Shown one piece after another: positions 36,608 to 47,493 of a stretch of 62,195 bases of DNA. How positions within the stretch are numbered: position 1 is the first letter of the stretch; each line of letters starts with the position of its first letter. Under the pieces are notes generated by a model that saw nothing but the letters and a program-made list of their open reading frames with translations, searched no databases and was not told the origin of the DNA. The translations under genes were made by a program, and so were the position numbers. The stretch spans positions 1 through 62,195 of the forward strand of contig JAVYMA010000011.1 of the NCBI GenBank assembly GCA_038740345.1, read 5' to 3'. The DNA comes from Methanomassiliicoccales archaeon (GTDB lineage Archaea > Thermoplasmatota > Thermoplasmata > Methanomassiliicoccales > UBA472).

Positions 36608-37961
36608 AAAGGGTGAGCCAGGGATAATAGTCAGCCCACCATTGGGAATAATGAGCATAGGCGCTTATTTGCAACAAGCCGGTCTAGAGGTCAAAATTTT
36701 TGATTGGAGCTCGTTCCCTATCGATGAATCCATTCGTTCCTCGCTAGCATCCTTTTCGCCAGATATTGTCGGCTTCACGGTGATAATGGGATCCTGCCTG
36801 CTTCGAACCAAAAAGGCAAGCGCTTTGGCCAAGGAGTTGGGCTGTAGGGTGGTGTGGGGAGGTCCATTCCCTTCCGCCATGAGCGAGATGTGTTTGCGCC
36901 AGGCTCCTGTGGATGTGGTGGTCGTGGGAGAAGGAGAGCTAACCATGCTGGAACTTATTCGAGCATGGAGCGAGGGGCGAGAACTGGAGCAGGTGCCTGG
37001 CCTAGCATTCTTGCGGTCTGGAGAATACGTCCGTACCGCCCCTCGTGAGCGCATCAGAGACCTTGATTCGCTACCAATGCCCTGTTGGGAATGCATACTC
37101 CCCCTGGATCGCTTCCTCATACCCTATCATGGCCGATTGGCCATCCCCATGGTCACTAGCCGAGGTTGTCCAGGAACTTGCTCCTTCTGTTATACGAAGA
37201 ATATGTGGGGATATCGTTGGACCTCTCGATCCGCCACCAAAGTCGTTGAGGAGATACAACATTTGATGTCTTTAGAACCGAGAGTGGGCGCAATCATTTT
37301 TGATGATGACCTGTTCGCTGGAGACGTGAAGCGCATTAAGGAGTTCTGCCGCCTTCTACGCGAGCGCAATATAGATATCCTGTGGAATTGTGAGATCCGC
37401 GCTCGCGATGTGAGTCAAGATTTGGTCAGGGAGATGAAGGAGGCAGGATGCGTTGAGCTATTGATAGGCGTGGAGACGGGATCGGACCGCTTGCTATCCA
37501 CTGTCCTCAAGGGTGTTAAGAAGGAGGATATCATACGAGCTTTCGAAATAACTCATGCCGCAGGGCTTAAAGGCAACGCCATGCTGATGGTAGGCCTGCC
37601 TGGAGAGACCATGGAGGATTTCGAGCAAACGGAAGCCATGCTTAGAAAACTGGAGGCGGATGGCTTCTACTTCAGCATGTTCCTTCCCACTCCAGGGACG
37701 GAATACTTGGAGGTGGCGAAGCAGTTCGGCTTCAAGGAGCCGACCACCTTAGAAGGGTGGGCTACCCTCGGTGGATATGGCATATCATCCTACCCTCAGC
37801 GCAGCCTGTCGCAAGTACCTTGGGAAAGGGTGGAGAGGATGATTAAAAGGGAGACGAGACGCGCTCGTCACCGCGCCAATCTGCAAGCCATAAGAAGAGA
37901 TCCTCTAGGAGCGATGGCCCGCGGCCTGATGGGCAAAGCAGGGAAGCCTGATAAATCATGA
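36567..37961 (+). CDS. B12-binding-domain radical SAM protein
   Basis: A 464-residue protein. The N-terminal part (VALVNMGFEKGEPG, PPLGIMSIGAYLQQAG, PDIVGFTVIMGS) is a cobalamin-binding-like fold. SRGCPGTCSFCYTKNMWG is the radical SAM cluster motif, and IIFDDDLFAGD, LLIGVETGSDRLL and MLMVGLPGETMEDFE are typical core strands. The general domain order matches the protein at 33945, but the two are diverged, so they probably do different reactions in the same pathway. The start lies within the preceding GT4 gene. The DxHxxG motif is not seen. Confidence 0.9.
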   Translation: MALKKVALVNMGFEKGEPGIIVSPPLGIMSIGAYLQQAGLEVKIFDWSSFPIDESIRSSLASFSPDIVGFTVIMGSCLLRTKKASALAKELGCRVVWGGPFPSAMSEMCLRQAPVDVVVVGEGELTMLELIRAWSEGRELEQVPGLAFLRSGEYVRTAPRERIRDLDSLPMPCWECILPLDRFLIPYHGRLAIPMVTSRGCPGTCSFCYTKNMWGYRWTSRSATKVVEEIQHLMSLEPRVGAIIFDDDLFAGDVKRIKEFCRLLRERNIDILWNCEIRARDVSQDLVREMKEAGCVELLIGVETGSDRLLSTVLKGVKKEDIIRAFEITHAAGLKGNAMLMVGLPGETMEDFEQTEAMLRKLEADGFYFSMFLPTPGTEYLEVAKQFGFKEPTTLEGWATLGGYGISSYPQRSLSQVPWERVERMIKRETRRARHRANLQAIRRDPLGAMARGLMGKAGKPDKS

Positions 37962-37992
37962 TTTAGTATTACTTTAATGGGAGCTGCTGCGC

Positions 37993-39141
37993 ATGGGGTT
38001 GAGATTGGAGGTCATCACTGCAATCGATGACCTTAAAGGCCTTGGCCAGGATTGGGATGTGCTGCAGAGGGCGAGCGGTACTTCGGTCTTCACCTCGCAC
38101 CTTTGGACGCTCACCTGGTTCGAGCATTTCTGGGGGCTCGCCAGTCCCAGGGTACTGGCATTTTATCAGAAGGACGAGTTAAAAGGGGTTGCACCGCTGG
38201 CTTTGTATCGCACGAAGCTCAGCCGATTTACTCTCTCATATCTCTGCCTGGCGGGGAATGTGGGAGAGACCACTGAATACCATGATCTGGGATTCCCTTT
38301 CTCCTTGGATACTGGGGAGGCCGCAGAGGCCCTACTGCGAGGAATGCGTCGGCTGCGTTGGGACATGTTACAACTGCGCGATCTACGATGCGATGCGCTT
38401 ACGAAGGCCCTTTTTCAGAGGATGGGTAAGGATTGGGCTGCCGAGATGAACGACTCAAAGCCCTGTCCTTATGTCACCCTGAATAAGGGGAAAGAAATTC
38501 TGGAGAATTTCGAACCTCGCTCCGCCAAAAAGGTGCAGCGAATTTTGGACTCCCTGGAGAACGAAGGTCGCATATGCTTCCGTACAAGAAGATCACCGGA
38601 TAGCTTGGCGCAGGCAGTGGACGTCTATGTGGAACAGCATAAGCGCCGTTGGGCTGCCAAGGGAGGCAGCATATTCAACGATCCGCGCCAGGCATCTTTC
38701 CTAAAAGATATATCTACGAGATCGGCGGAGAAGGGGGAGATGCTGGTGTACGAGGTGCTGATAGACGGCAATGTGGCCGCACAGCAGTTCTGCATCCTCG
38801 AACGGGATGTAGTCAGGTTGTTCAAGATAGGCATGAACGATGATTATCGGCCCTATGCACCTGGGTATTTGTCGGTCTATTATGCCATGAAGGAGACGCA
38901 AGAGGAAGGATATGCCGAATATGACTTGGGACCGGGTCCAGAGGAATATAAATATAAGGTAGGGGGAGTGGACCGCTGGACCTGCAACATCCACGGCAAG
39001 AGGGGGGTAGCGCTGCTCGGGTCCAATCTAGCCAAACTACCAGGCTTGAGAGGTTGGAGCTCGAAATTGTTATCTCAGAAGAGTACGGAAGCTCAGGCGG
39101 CAGCAAATAAGCCTAAACTCGATACAGAAATCGAAAGGTGA
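37993..39141 (+). CDS. FemAB/CelD-like GNAT-fold acyltransferase
   Basis: A 382-residue Acetyltransf_6 protein, related in layout to the one at 7352. It shows TSVFTSHLWTLTWFEHFWG, the basic helix FEPRSAKKVQRILDSLENEG, KRRWAAKGGSIFNDPRQ and the C-terminal YDLGPGPEEYKYKVGG, which together define the CelD-like double-GNAT fold. It ends the plus-strand glycan run and probably acylates or aminoacylates a glycan or a small molecule. The C-terminus converges with the KaiC gene (stop 39146). No specific substrate can be named. Confidence 0.8.
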   Translation: MGLRLEVITAIDDLKGLGQDWDVLQRASGTSVFTSHLWTLTWFEHFWGLASPRVLAFYQKDELKGVAPLALYRTKLSRFTLSYLCLAGNVGETTEYHDLGFPFSLDTGEAAEALLRGMRRLRWDMLQLRDLRCDALTKALFQRMGKDWAAEMNDSKPCPYVTLNKGKEILENFEPRSAKKVQRILDSLENEGRICFRTRRSPDSLAQAVDVYVEQHKRRWAAKGGSIFNDPRQASFLKDISTRSAEKGEMLVYEVLIDGNVAAQQFCILERDVVRLFKIGMNDDYRPYAPGYLSVYYAMKETQEEGYAEYDLGPGPEEYKYKVGGVDRWTCNIHGKRGVALLGSNLAKLPGLRGWSSKLLSQKSTEAQAAANKPKLDTEIER

Positions 39142-39145
39142 GGCT

Positions 39146-39844
39146 TTAGAGCTCAGCGCCGGCGTAGACTTCTAGGCCCTTGCTCCCGATGCTGTAAGGC
39201 GTGATCCTGCGCGAGTGCTTGATGCGCCTCATTTTGACCACCCTAAGCGTAAGGATCATCTCGTTCTTTTCCTTGACCTCGACGTAACGCAGCGCAATCA
39301 CGCCATCTGCCACATACTCCGCCAAACCGTCTCTGGTGGCCAGAGGGTTGTCGTCGTTAGTCTCAGCTGTCATCAGGCAGGTAGCTCCTGTCTTCTTTAC
39401 CAATTGAGAGAGATTGAAGAGATTGACACGCTTGTCATGCTCATTCTCATACAGCATGTTGAGCAGAGATACTGAATCGAAAACTATGCGGGTGGCTCCG
39501 AAGGTCTTAATGAACTCAGGGAGCTCGCTCTTGATGCGGGTTATGGTGGTCTTAGCGTCATTGGGTTCCAGCTTGATTATGACCAGCTTTTTGGCGTCTA
39601 TATGGGGTTTGAGATCCCAGCCGAAGGCCATGGCATCATCTAAGATGGAGCGGTCGTCCTCTTCCAGGGAGATATAGATCCCTTTCTCTCCCTGCTTAAG
39701 GCCTTGGTTCAGGAACTGAAGTCCGAAAGTGGTCTTGCCCGTACCGAAAGAGCCCATCACCACCACTGTATGACCCTTAGGGAAGCCTCCTTCAAGCATC
39801 TCGTCCAGACCATCAATTCCTGTCTTGACCCGTTCGATCATCAA
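39146..39844 (-). CDS. Stand-alone KaiC/RAD55-type ATPase
   Basis: A 232-residue single-domain RecA-like protein of the archaeal KaiC family. It begins RVKTGIDGLDEMLEGGFPKG and has Walker A GSFGTGKTT, Walker B IVFDSVSLLN, and the SLEEDDRSILDD segment; the C-terminus contains VVKMRRIKHSRRI, typical of the family. Such proteins act in signalling or DNA-linked processes in archaea but their roles are largely unknown. Its ATG overlaps the TGA of the preceding gene, a second KaiC-type protein with a degraded P-loop, so the two probably work together. Confidence 0.92.
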   Translation of the reverse strand: MMIERVKTGIDGLDEMLEGGFPKGHTVVVMGSFGTGKTTFGLQFLNQGLKQGEKGIYISLEEDDRSILDDAMAFGWDLKPHIDAKKLVIIKLEPNDAKTTITRIKSELPEFIKTFGATRIVFDSVSLLNMLYENEHDKRVNLFNLSQLVKKTGATCLMTAETNDDNPLATRDGLAEYVADGVIALRYVEVKEKNEMILTLRVVKMRRIKHSRRITPYSIGSKGLEVYAGAEL

Positions 39845-40701
39845 CCCACCCTTTCCGTGTCTATCACCACCAAGCCACTTTCGGCCGTCACCACGGTGGC
39901 GAATCTGGCTATCCTCTCCTTATCGAGATGTGGTAGTATGCTCATGAATTTCTCCACGTAAAGATACCTTTGGCGCTTAGAGCTCATGGCGAATTTGCTC
40001 CATTCGAAGACCAGGGCCCCGTCCACCGAGTCCATTATCATTCTCTGCTTGCGCTCGTCCACGATGTCCCTTGTCAGTATGAGGTACACGATGCCATTCC
40101 ACTGCTTAGAGATTCGAGTCATGCCTCTGAGCACCTGGACTAGATCCGTCACATCGATGCTGGCGCTCACGGCCAGGTCAGTAAGGGAGTCGATGATCAC
40201 CAGGGAATCGGGGGCGTTCTCGTCCATGAAGTTCACTAGGGCCTCTAGCACGTTGTCCTCATTCGGAGGTAGGAAAATGGAGGAGGCGTCCCCACCCCAG
40301 CTCTTTGGCACCAGCGTCTTGCGGAAATATATTCCTGAGAAGTCCTTGAAGATCACGTTCCTCTCGAAGCTTTCATAGAAGTCGTTGTTGAAGGAGACCT
40401 TGATCTCCTGCAAGATATCCTCACGGGAGCGGGAGAAGGTGATATAGCAGATCTTCTTCGGTATATGGCCGTTCTTGGCCGCATGTCCCAGGAAATAGGT
40501 CCCCGCTTCCGGGTGCTCCTTGACCAGGGCCAATTTGGCGGCTGAGGTGTATGCAAACTCCACCTGTCCTGCGCCCAACTCGCCCAGTAGCAGCACCGTC
40601 GAGCCTATAGGGAGCCCACCTTTGATGATCGAATCGAAATCCGCAACCCCAGTCGGTATTCTAGTCACTGATGCGCCGATTGCCATTAATTGTGCACCCA
40701 T
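39841..40701 (-). CDS. KaiC/RAD55-like protein with degenerate Walker A
   Basis: A 286-residue RecA-fold protein. The opening TRIPTGVADFDSIIKGGLPIG is clearly KaiC-like and the Walker B strand SLVIIDSLTDLA is kept. The P-loop reads GELGAGQVE (residues 40-48): the essential Lys is Gln and the following Ser/Thr is Val, so ATP hydrolysis is doubtful. The protein has a family-like C-terminal MIMDSVDGALVFEWSKF. It is translationally coupled (ATGA) to the intact KaiC protein downstream, which suggests a regulatory or structural partner of a heteromeric ATPase. Confidence 0.85.
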   Translation of the reverse strand: MGAQLMAIGASVTRIPTGVADFDSIIKGGLPIGSTVLLLGELGAGQVEFAYTSAAKLALVKEHPEAGTYFLGHAAKNGHIPKKICYITFSRSREDILQEIKVSFNNDFYESFERNVIFKDFSGIYFRKTLVPKSWGGDASSIFLPPNEDNVLEALVNFMDENAPDSLVIIDSLTDLAVSASIDVTDLVQVLRGMTRISKQWNGIVYLILTRDIVDERKQRMIMDSVDGALVFEWSKFAMSSKRQRYLYVEKFMSILPHLDKERIARFATVVTAESGLVVIDTERVG

Positions 40702-40747
40702 CCCATAAGTGAATCGATCTCGACGAATAAAATAATTATCCTTGAGC

Positions 40748-41786
<1,039 letters not shown>

Positions 41787-41847
41787 TCAATGCTTCGCCG
41801 TTGAGATAAGAAAAAACTGCAAAAAATAAGAAATAGAAAAGGGGTTT

Positions 41848-43833
41848 TTAGCCTTGTAAGGCGGGTCTTGAGGCCCCGGACAAGGGCGCTCCTTCGACTA
41901 GAGAGGTAAGCTTCTTGATGAGGCTATCCTTCTTGATGCCCCCTACTAAGGCGTTCTCTAGCACCTCAGACATATTGGTCACAGGCACTATCTGTATCTT
42001 CCCGATATAGCGCTCCTCCAGCACCACATCCTTCAAGTTCGCTGCGGGGATGATGACTTTCTTGATGCCCGCCTCTGCCGCAGCTTCGATCTTGGCCGTG
42101 ACCCCTCCTACCGGGAGTACCTGCCCCCGTACGCTCAACGAACCAGTCATGGCCACCGTCTGGTCTACTGGGACATCCTCCAGAGCGGATATGACGGCTG
42201 TGGCCACCGAGATGGAGGCAGAATCTCCCTCCACTCCCTCATAAGTGCCGATGAACTGCACGTGGACATCATGGTTGGAGATATCCTCGCCAGTATATTT
42301 CTTTATGATGGCCGAAACATTTGACACGGCTTCTTTGGCGATTTCTCCCAGCTTGCCCGTGGCTATTATCCTTCCCGCGTTCTTGCTCTGCGCCGGAGTG
42401 ACTTCGGCCACGATGGGCAGCACCACGCCGGAATATTCGGCCATAGAGCTCTCCGTATTCAAGGCAGCCAATCCATTCACCATCCCTACTTCGGCCCCTT
42501 CAGTGACGAAAGACTTGTATTCCTTGCGGGCCTCAAGATAGCGGTCGGCAATCTGCTGCTCCAGCGAACGTGCGATCTTCTTCGCCGCCAAGACATGCTC
42601 CTGAGTCACCACTGGCTGATTGTTCTCCCTAGCGATATCACCTGCTACCCTCACCAGTCCGCCTAGCTCCCTCAGACGAAGAGTGAGTTGCCCCTTGCGC
42701 CCGGCACGCCTCTGGGCCTCTTTGATTATCTCGGCCACGGCGCGCTTGTCGAAATGAGGTATCTTCTTATCCTTGGCTACCTCTTGGGCCACGAAGCGGA
42801 TGAGCTTGGTACGATTCTCCTCGGTATCATCCATGGTGGACTTCATGTAGACTTCATAGCCATATCCGCGAATGCGCGACCTTAGAGCGGGATGCATACC
42901 AGATACGGCATCGAGATTGCCAGCGCATACCAATATGAAGTCGCAAGGCACTGGTTCAGATTTCACCATGGCTCCGGAAGAGCGTTCGCTCTGGCCGGTG
43001 ATGGGGAACTTGCCTTCCTGAAGGGCCGTGAGAAGAGACTGCTGCGACTCTATGCGCAGCATGTTAATCTCATCGATGAAAAGCACGCCCTTGGAGGCTT
43101 TGTGAATCGCTCCCACTTCCAGGCGCTCATGTGCTGGCGTCTCCAGACCACCGGACTGGAAGGGATCGTGCTTCACATCTCCTAATAGTGCACCAGCATG
43201 CGCTCCCGTAGCATCAATGAAAGGTGGCATGTCATTCTCTTCATGAGAGACCAGAAGCTTGGGAACCATGTAGTTCTCCTGTCTCTGCCCCGAATAGCGC
43301 ATGGCGAAGAATATCACCGCCGCAGCCACTATCCCGACCAATATGAACGATGGATCCCCTGTCTGGAGCCAAAGGACCACGGTGAGCATCACCACCATCA
43401 GCACGATGACCGTGACCATGGAAGCCTTTTGCTGCTTGCGCTGCATAGCCTCTCTCTTCTGGGCGGCCACTATCTCCTTCCCCTTACCCGCTGGAACTAT
43501 GCGGATCTTCGGTTCATTCGGATCCTCTGGATTATGATAGGCGATGACATCTTGCAGCTCTCCCTTGGGCAAATACTCAGTCATGGATCGAGCCAGCATA
43601 GACTTGCCTGTGCCTGGCTCCCCTATGAGCATGACGTGCCTCTTCTGCTCAGCAGCCTTTTTAATGACCTCCACTGCCTTATCCTGTCCGATGACCTGAT
43701 CGGCCAGCTTCTCAGGGATTTTAATCTCGGCAGTAGTGGTAAAAGGCTGCTTCTCAATCCAGGTGTCTACATCGGGGAGAGCCTCGGTGCCACCTGGTTC
43801 CTCAACGGTCATGTACAACTTACCTCTGGACAC
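41848..43833 (-). CDS. lonB: Membrane-anchored archaeal Lon protease
   Basis: A 661-residue ATP-dependent protease of the archaeal LonB type, which degrades damaged or regulatory proteins at the membrane. Walker A is [11 protein letters not shown]; the two adjoining transmembrane helices at about 135-180 ([15 protein letters not shown], then [14 protein letters not shown]) are inserted between Walker A and Walker B, as expected of LonB. Walker B is [11 protein letters not shown]. The catalytic Ser is in [12 protein letters not shown] and the Lys in [14 protein letters not shown]. The open frame starts at GTG 43833, but ATG 43812 has AGAGGT upstream and is the more likely start. Confidence 0.96.
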   Translation of the reverse strand: MSRGKLYMTVEEPGGTEALPDVDTWIEKQPFTTTAEIKIPEKLADQVIGQDKAVEVIKKAAEQKRHVMLIGEPGTGKSMLARSMTEYLPKGELQDVIAYHNPEDPNEPKIRIVPAGKGKEIVAAQKREAMQRKQQKASMVTVIVLMVVMLTVVLWLQTGDPSFILVGIVAAAVIFFAMRYSGQRQENYMVPKLLVSHEENDMPPFIDATGAHAGALLGDVKHDPFQSGGLETPAHERLEVGAIHKASKGVLFIDEINMLRIESQQSLLTALQEGKFPITGQSERSSGAMVKSEPVPCDFILVCAGNLDAVSGMHPALRSRIRGYGYEVYMKSTMDDTEENRTKLIRFVAQEVAKDKKIPHFDKRAVAEIIKEAQRRAGRKGQLTLRLRELGGLVRVAGDIARENNQPVVTQEHVLAAKKIARSLEQQIADRYLEARKEYKSFVTEGAEVGMVNGLAALNTESSMAEYSGVVLPIVAEVTPAQSKNAGRIIATGKLGEIAKEAVSNVSAIIKKYTGEDISNHDVHVQFIGTYEGVEGDSASISVATAVISALEDVPVDQTVAMTGSLSVRGQVLPVGGVTAKIEAAAEAGIKKVIIPAANLKDVVLEERYIGKIQIVPVTNMSEVLENALVGGIKKDSLIKKLTSLVEGAPLSGASRPALQG

Positions 43834-44012
43834 TGGATTTAACTAAAAATACTACCACTTAATAAGAGTTTTGGCACTAGAATCGCTGGATAATTAATTT
43901 TTCGGCGGTTTCCGAATACACCGTGATGCTATGTGTTCAGCTATGTCCCGCATCAACATCGATAGTGGAAGGAAGGGGTTAAAGGTTATTCTTTTTATTA
44001 TGATTGGAGCAA

Positions 44013-46217
44013 ATGAAGCTAGAGGAGCTAGACCTTCCGCCTGGAGTAATCGATATTCTAATGGAAGAAGGGATATCTGAGTTATATCCACCGCAGGAAA
44101 AGGCGGTGCCTCTTGCCCTGGAAGGAAAAAATCTTTTCCTTGCGGTCCCCACGGCCAGCGGAAAATCGTTGGTGGCCTACTTAGCCGCACTAAAACATGT
44201 TTTGGTCAGAGGTGGAAAGGCCTTGTACATCGTTCCCCTTCGCGCCTTGGCCTCGGAGAAATACGAGGATCTAAGGCGTTTCGAGCGGTTGGGAATCAAG
44301 ATAGGGGTCTCCTTTGGTGACCTGGACTCAGCGGAGCCTGAGCTAGAGAATTATGATATAATCGTGGCTACTTCGGAAAAGGCCGATTCTCTATTGCGCC
44401 ATCGCACAGCTTGGCTGCAGATGATATCTTTAGTGGTAGCGGATGAGGTCCACCTAATACATGACCCTGAGAGAGGGCCCACCTTGGAAGTAATACTGAC
44501 AAAATTCCAGCGCCTGAATAGCAATCTGCAGATAATCGCGCTTTCGGCAACGGTGAAGAACTCGAGAGAGCTTGCGTCCTGGTTGGGAGCAGAGCATATT
44601 TCTTCCCAGTGGAGGCCGACCCCTCTAAAAGAAGGGGTCTATTTCAGGGGAGAAATACGATTTGTGGATAACACCAGCCTTCGATTAAAGGAAGATGGGG
44701 ATGCGATTTGGTCATTGGTGAGGGATTGCCTGAAAGGAGGGGGGCAGTGCCTGGTCTTTGTGAACACCCGTCGCTCCACCGAAACGGTGGCTATGAAATT
44801 GGCTTCTCAGATGCATGAGTTCCTGCAAAACGATGTCAGGTTGGAAAAAGAAGAGGATCTGGTGCTTGATAACGGAGAGCAGACCAGCATAGGAAAGAAG
44901 TTGAGGGCATGCGTGCATAGGGGTGTAGCCTTCCACAACGCCGGCCTTACCAATGAGCAGAGGAAAACAGTGGAGGAGGCTTTCAAGAAAGGTCTTATCA
45001 AGGTGATTGTAGCCACGCCCACGTTAGCCGCAGGCATAAACCTTCCAGCCCGTCGCGTCATAATACGCGAGGTGTATAGATTCGAGGGGGGAATGGGGAA
45101 CGTGCCCATCCCCGTGCTGGAGATAAAGCAGATGTGCGGCCGGGCTGGCCGACCGCGCTATGACAGTTTCGGCGAAGCAGTTCTGTTGGCTAGGAGCGAG
45201 GAAGAGCGTTCCTTTCTGATGGAGAATTACCTACTGGCAGAGACGGAGGAAATATTCTCCAAGCTGGGAAGCGAGAGTGTGCTGCGGTCACACATATTGG
45301 CTTTGATAGCGACCTCCACCACCTGCTCCATGGAGTCTCTGATGGATTTCCTTAACTCCACCTTCCTGGCGCACCAATCTCCCATGCTAGGGATGGAGGA
45401 GGCAGTGGAGGATGTGATCTCCTTTCTCAGAAGAGAGCAATTGCTTAAACCGGATGAGCTCTCCGCCACTTTCTTTGGCCGCCGGGTTTCGGACCTCTAC
45501 ATAGATCCTATGTCTGCCGTTAGAATGCGCGATGCTCTACGCTCCTATGCCTCAGGCAAAGGGGATTTCGGGTTCCTACATGCCATATGCTCAACTCCTG
45601 ACATGCTTCCCCTGTACTTGAAGCGCAGCGATATGGATTGGTTAGAGTCGAAAGTGGTTGAAAAAGGAAGGGAACTCTTACTACCTATACCAAATGACTT
45701 AGAGCTATACGATTTCTTCCTGGCTGAGGTCAAGACAGCCAGCCTTCTGGAAGATTGGATAGAGGAGGTAGAGGAGGAAGCCATCCTGACCAAGTACGGC
45801 ATTGGGCCTGGAGATCTGCGCAACAAGGTAGAGCTAGGGGAGTGGCTTCTCTATTCGATGAGAGAGCTTTCTAACATTTTCAATAAGGATGCCTATGCAC
45901 CGTTGACGGAACTCATGGCCCGTATGCGATATGGAGTGAGAAGGGAGCTGCTGGACCTGGTGAAGCTCAAAGGTGTAGGCAGGGCTAGATCCCGTTCGCT
46001 GTTCAGTCATGGCTTTCGCTGCCTGGAGGACTTGAGAGCCGTGGAAGTAGAGAGATTGTCTCGTGTTCCGAAGATTGGGGAGAGCTTGGCCAAAAGCATA
46101 AAGGAACAATTAGGAGAGAGTCGATATGCGAAAGCACCCCCCGTCAAGACAGAGAAAGAGCCAGAGAGCAAGCGAAAGGAGGCGGATAGCCCTCAACGCA
46201 GGCTCATGGATTTCTAG
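44013..46217 (+). CDS. hel308: Ski2-like DNA helicase Hel308
   Basis: A superfamily 2 helicase of 734 residues that unwinds branched DNA at stalled replication forks. It has the N-terminal LEELDLPPGVIDILMEEGI, Walker A VPTASGKSLVAY, the box VVADEVHLIH, ALSATV and the motif VI element CGRAGRPRYDS. The C-terminal helix-hairpin-helix region contains VKLKGVGRARSRSLFSHGF and RVPKIGESLAKSI. The last residues QRRLMDF match a PCNA-interacting peptide (Q-x-x-L-x-x-F). TTG 44004 opens the frame; ATG 44013 (MKLEELDLPPG) matches family N-termini better. Its stop overlaps the convergent KaiC gene. Confidence 0.96.
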   Translation: MKLEELDLPPGVIDILMEEGISELYPPQEKAVPLALEGKNLFLAVPTASGKSLVAYLAALKHVLVRGGKALYIVPLRALASEKYEDLRRFERLGIKIGVSFGDLDSAEPELENYDIIVATSEKADSLLRHRTAWLQMISLVVADEVHLIHDPERGPTLEVILTKFQRLNSNLQIIALSATVKNSRELASWLGAEHISSQWRPTPLKEGVYFRGEIRFVDNTSLRLKEDGDAIWSLVRDCLKGGGQCLVFVNTRRSTETVAMKLASQMHEFLQNDVRLEKEEDLVLDNGEQTSIGKKLRACVHRGVAFHNAGLTNEQRKTVEEAFKKGLIKVIVATPTLAAGINLPARRVIIREVYRFEGGMGNVPIPVLEIKQMCGRAGRPRYDSFGEAVLLARSEEERSFLMENYLLAETEEIFSKLGSESVLRSHILALIATSTTCSMESLMDFLNSTFLAHQSPMLGMEEAVEDVISFLRREQLLKPDELSATFFGRRVSDLYIDPMSAVRMRDALRSYASGKGDFGFLHAICSTPDMLPLYLKRSDMDWLESKVVEKGRELLLPIPNDLELYDFFLAEVKTASLLEDWIEEVEEEAILTKYGIGPGDLRNKVELGEWLLYSMRELSNIFNKDAYAPLTELMARMRYGVRRELLDLVKLKGVGRARSRSLFSHGFRCLEDLRAVEVERLSRVPKIGESLAKSIKEQLGESRYAKAPPVKTEKEPESKRKEADSPQRRLMDF

Positions 46218-46930
46218 AAGTCGGTGATGGCTCGGGTGACCGCGAAGCCCCTCTCATTGCGGAAGAAGCTGAAATAATTGTTGGAATGATCCGTCTCTCT
46301 CATCTTGACGCAGCGGATGCGGCGCTGCACCTCGGTGTCGCTGACCTCCACCATCTTCAAGTGGATTATCCCGTCAACCAGGAAATCGATGTCGTGAAGG
46401 CCATAGCTGGTGTAGGCTCCTACCGGCATCTCGCTTATCAGGAAAGAAGTCACATCCATAGAGCGAATCCATTCCAGCAGCCGATAGAGCTCCTCCCTGG
46501 GCCTGCTGCTGGCGGAGATCATCTCCAAGGCTCCGAGGGAATCCACGGCGAGAAGTTCATAGTTCAAGCGCTTCTTGGTCTCATTCACCGCGAAGCGGAA
46601 GGTGTCCATGAACTGCGCTCCCTCGCTCTTGCGCCTAATCTCCCCCAGGTCCAGTATCTCAAGTCGGCCCAAGGTATCGCCCTTCAGCCCCAGCCCTTCC
46701 ATCTGGCGCATTAGAGAGGCCTTGCTCTGCTCCAACGAAATGTAAAGTCCGTTTACGCCATCCCTCTTGGCGTTCATGAAAAGTATATGATAAGCTAGCG
46801 ATGATTTCATGGTGCCCGCGGCCCCAGCTACGATAACCGCATGACCCTGGGGTATACCCCCGTTGAGATTCTCGTCGAAACCATCAACATAAGTTCGGTA
46901 TCTCAAACGCTTCGCCGGCGCATTCAACAT
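46214..46930 (-). CDS. Stand-alone KaiC/RAD55-type ATPase
   Basis: A 238-residue RecA-fold protein of the KaiC family. It starts RYRTYVDGFDENLNGGIPQG, with a P-loop GAAGTMKSSLA that keeps the Lys and Ser, and a Walker B strand LLAVDSLGALEM. The tail IRCVKMRETDHSNNYFSF resembles the loop that follows the last strand in the family. A TTTTATG element at about 46958-46966 lies about 26 bases before the ATG, so the transcript may be almost leaderless. It converges with hel308 by a four-base overlap and is the third KaiC-type gene within 8 kb. Confidence 0.9.
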   Translation of the reverse strand: MLNAPAKRLRYRTYVDGFDENLNGGIPQGHAVIVAGAAGTMKSSLAYHILFMNAKRDGVNGLYISLEQSKASLMRQMEGLGLKGDTLGRLEILDLGEIRRKSEGAQFMDTFRFAVNETKKRLNYELLAVDSLGALEMISASSRPREELYRLLEWIRSMDVTSFLISEMPVGAYTSYGLHDIDFLVDGIIHLKMVEVSDTEVQRRIRCVKMRETDHSNNYFSFFRNERGFAVTRAITDF

Positions 46931-47493
46931 AGTGCTTCATGATGATTCGTCTTGACGCATAAAACTGTTTCCCATCGCTATCGACTGCTAACGATGATAT
47001 GAACTTTCATTTCGAGTCTGAAATACGTTCTCACAGCTATGCAAGACGCCAGGGATTCTAGGGTCTAGCCGCGCTGAGTAACCCATGGAAACAATATTCT
47101 AAGCCTTTGCCAGGGGCGAAATCTTGATCTATGTGGAAAAAACAGACAACCTTATGATCGCGTGACGCTTCCCTCTAATTACGATGAGGTAATCAGTGAC
47201 ATGAGGCAAGGAAAGATGATTTCAAGCTATTGATACGAAATTGAAAAAGGACTTCTGATTCCCAAGGAATGAAAAATGATTCATAAACGCGGAAAAGGAA
47301 AGCAAATTTCAGCCACACTCACCTCATTGAAGAAGATTCAAGTTTTAAAGGACTTGAAATTCGAGCCTCCAAAGTGAAGATGCGTATGCATCACCTGGAT
47401 CGCAACGTGCACTTCCCTTACAAATCTAAGGACAGACAGGGAGATCGTTCAGGCATTTCTTTTCTTTTTATATTGACCCGTAAAGGGTATGCA
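46931..47493. other. Non-coding interval
   Basis: About 560 bases without a supported protein gene. It contains the apparent promoter of the KaiC gene at its left end and a perfect 7-bp inverted repeat with an 8-base loop at 47337-47358 (TTCAAGT and ACTTGAA). A TATA-like TTTTTATAT at 47465-47473 precedes the candidate RNA described next. Short ORFs here lack ribosome-binding sites. Confidence 0.5.

Noticed and set aside
43198-43842. A 214-codon plus-strand ORF opposite lonB
   Set aside because: It lies wholly antisense to the well-supported LonB gene, is His/Leu-rich in the way reverse frames of such genes are, and has no recognisable domain or ribosome-binding site.
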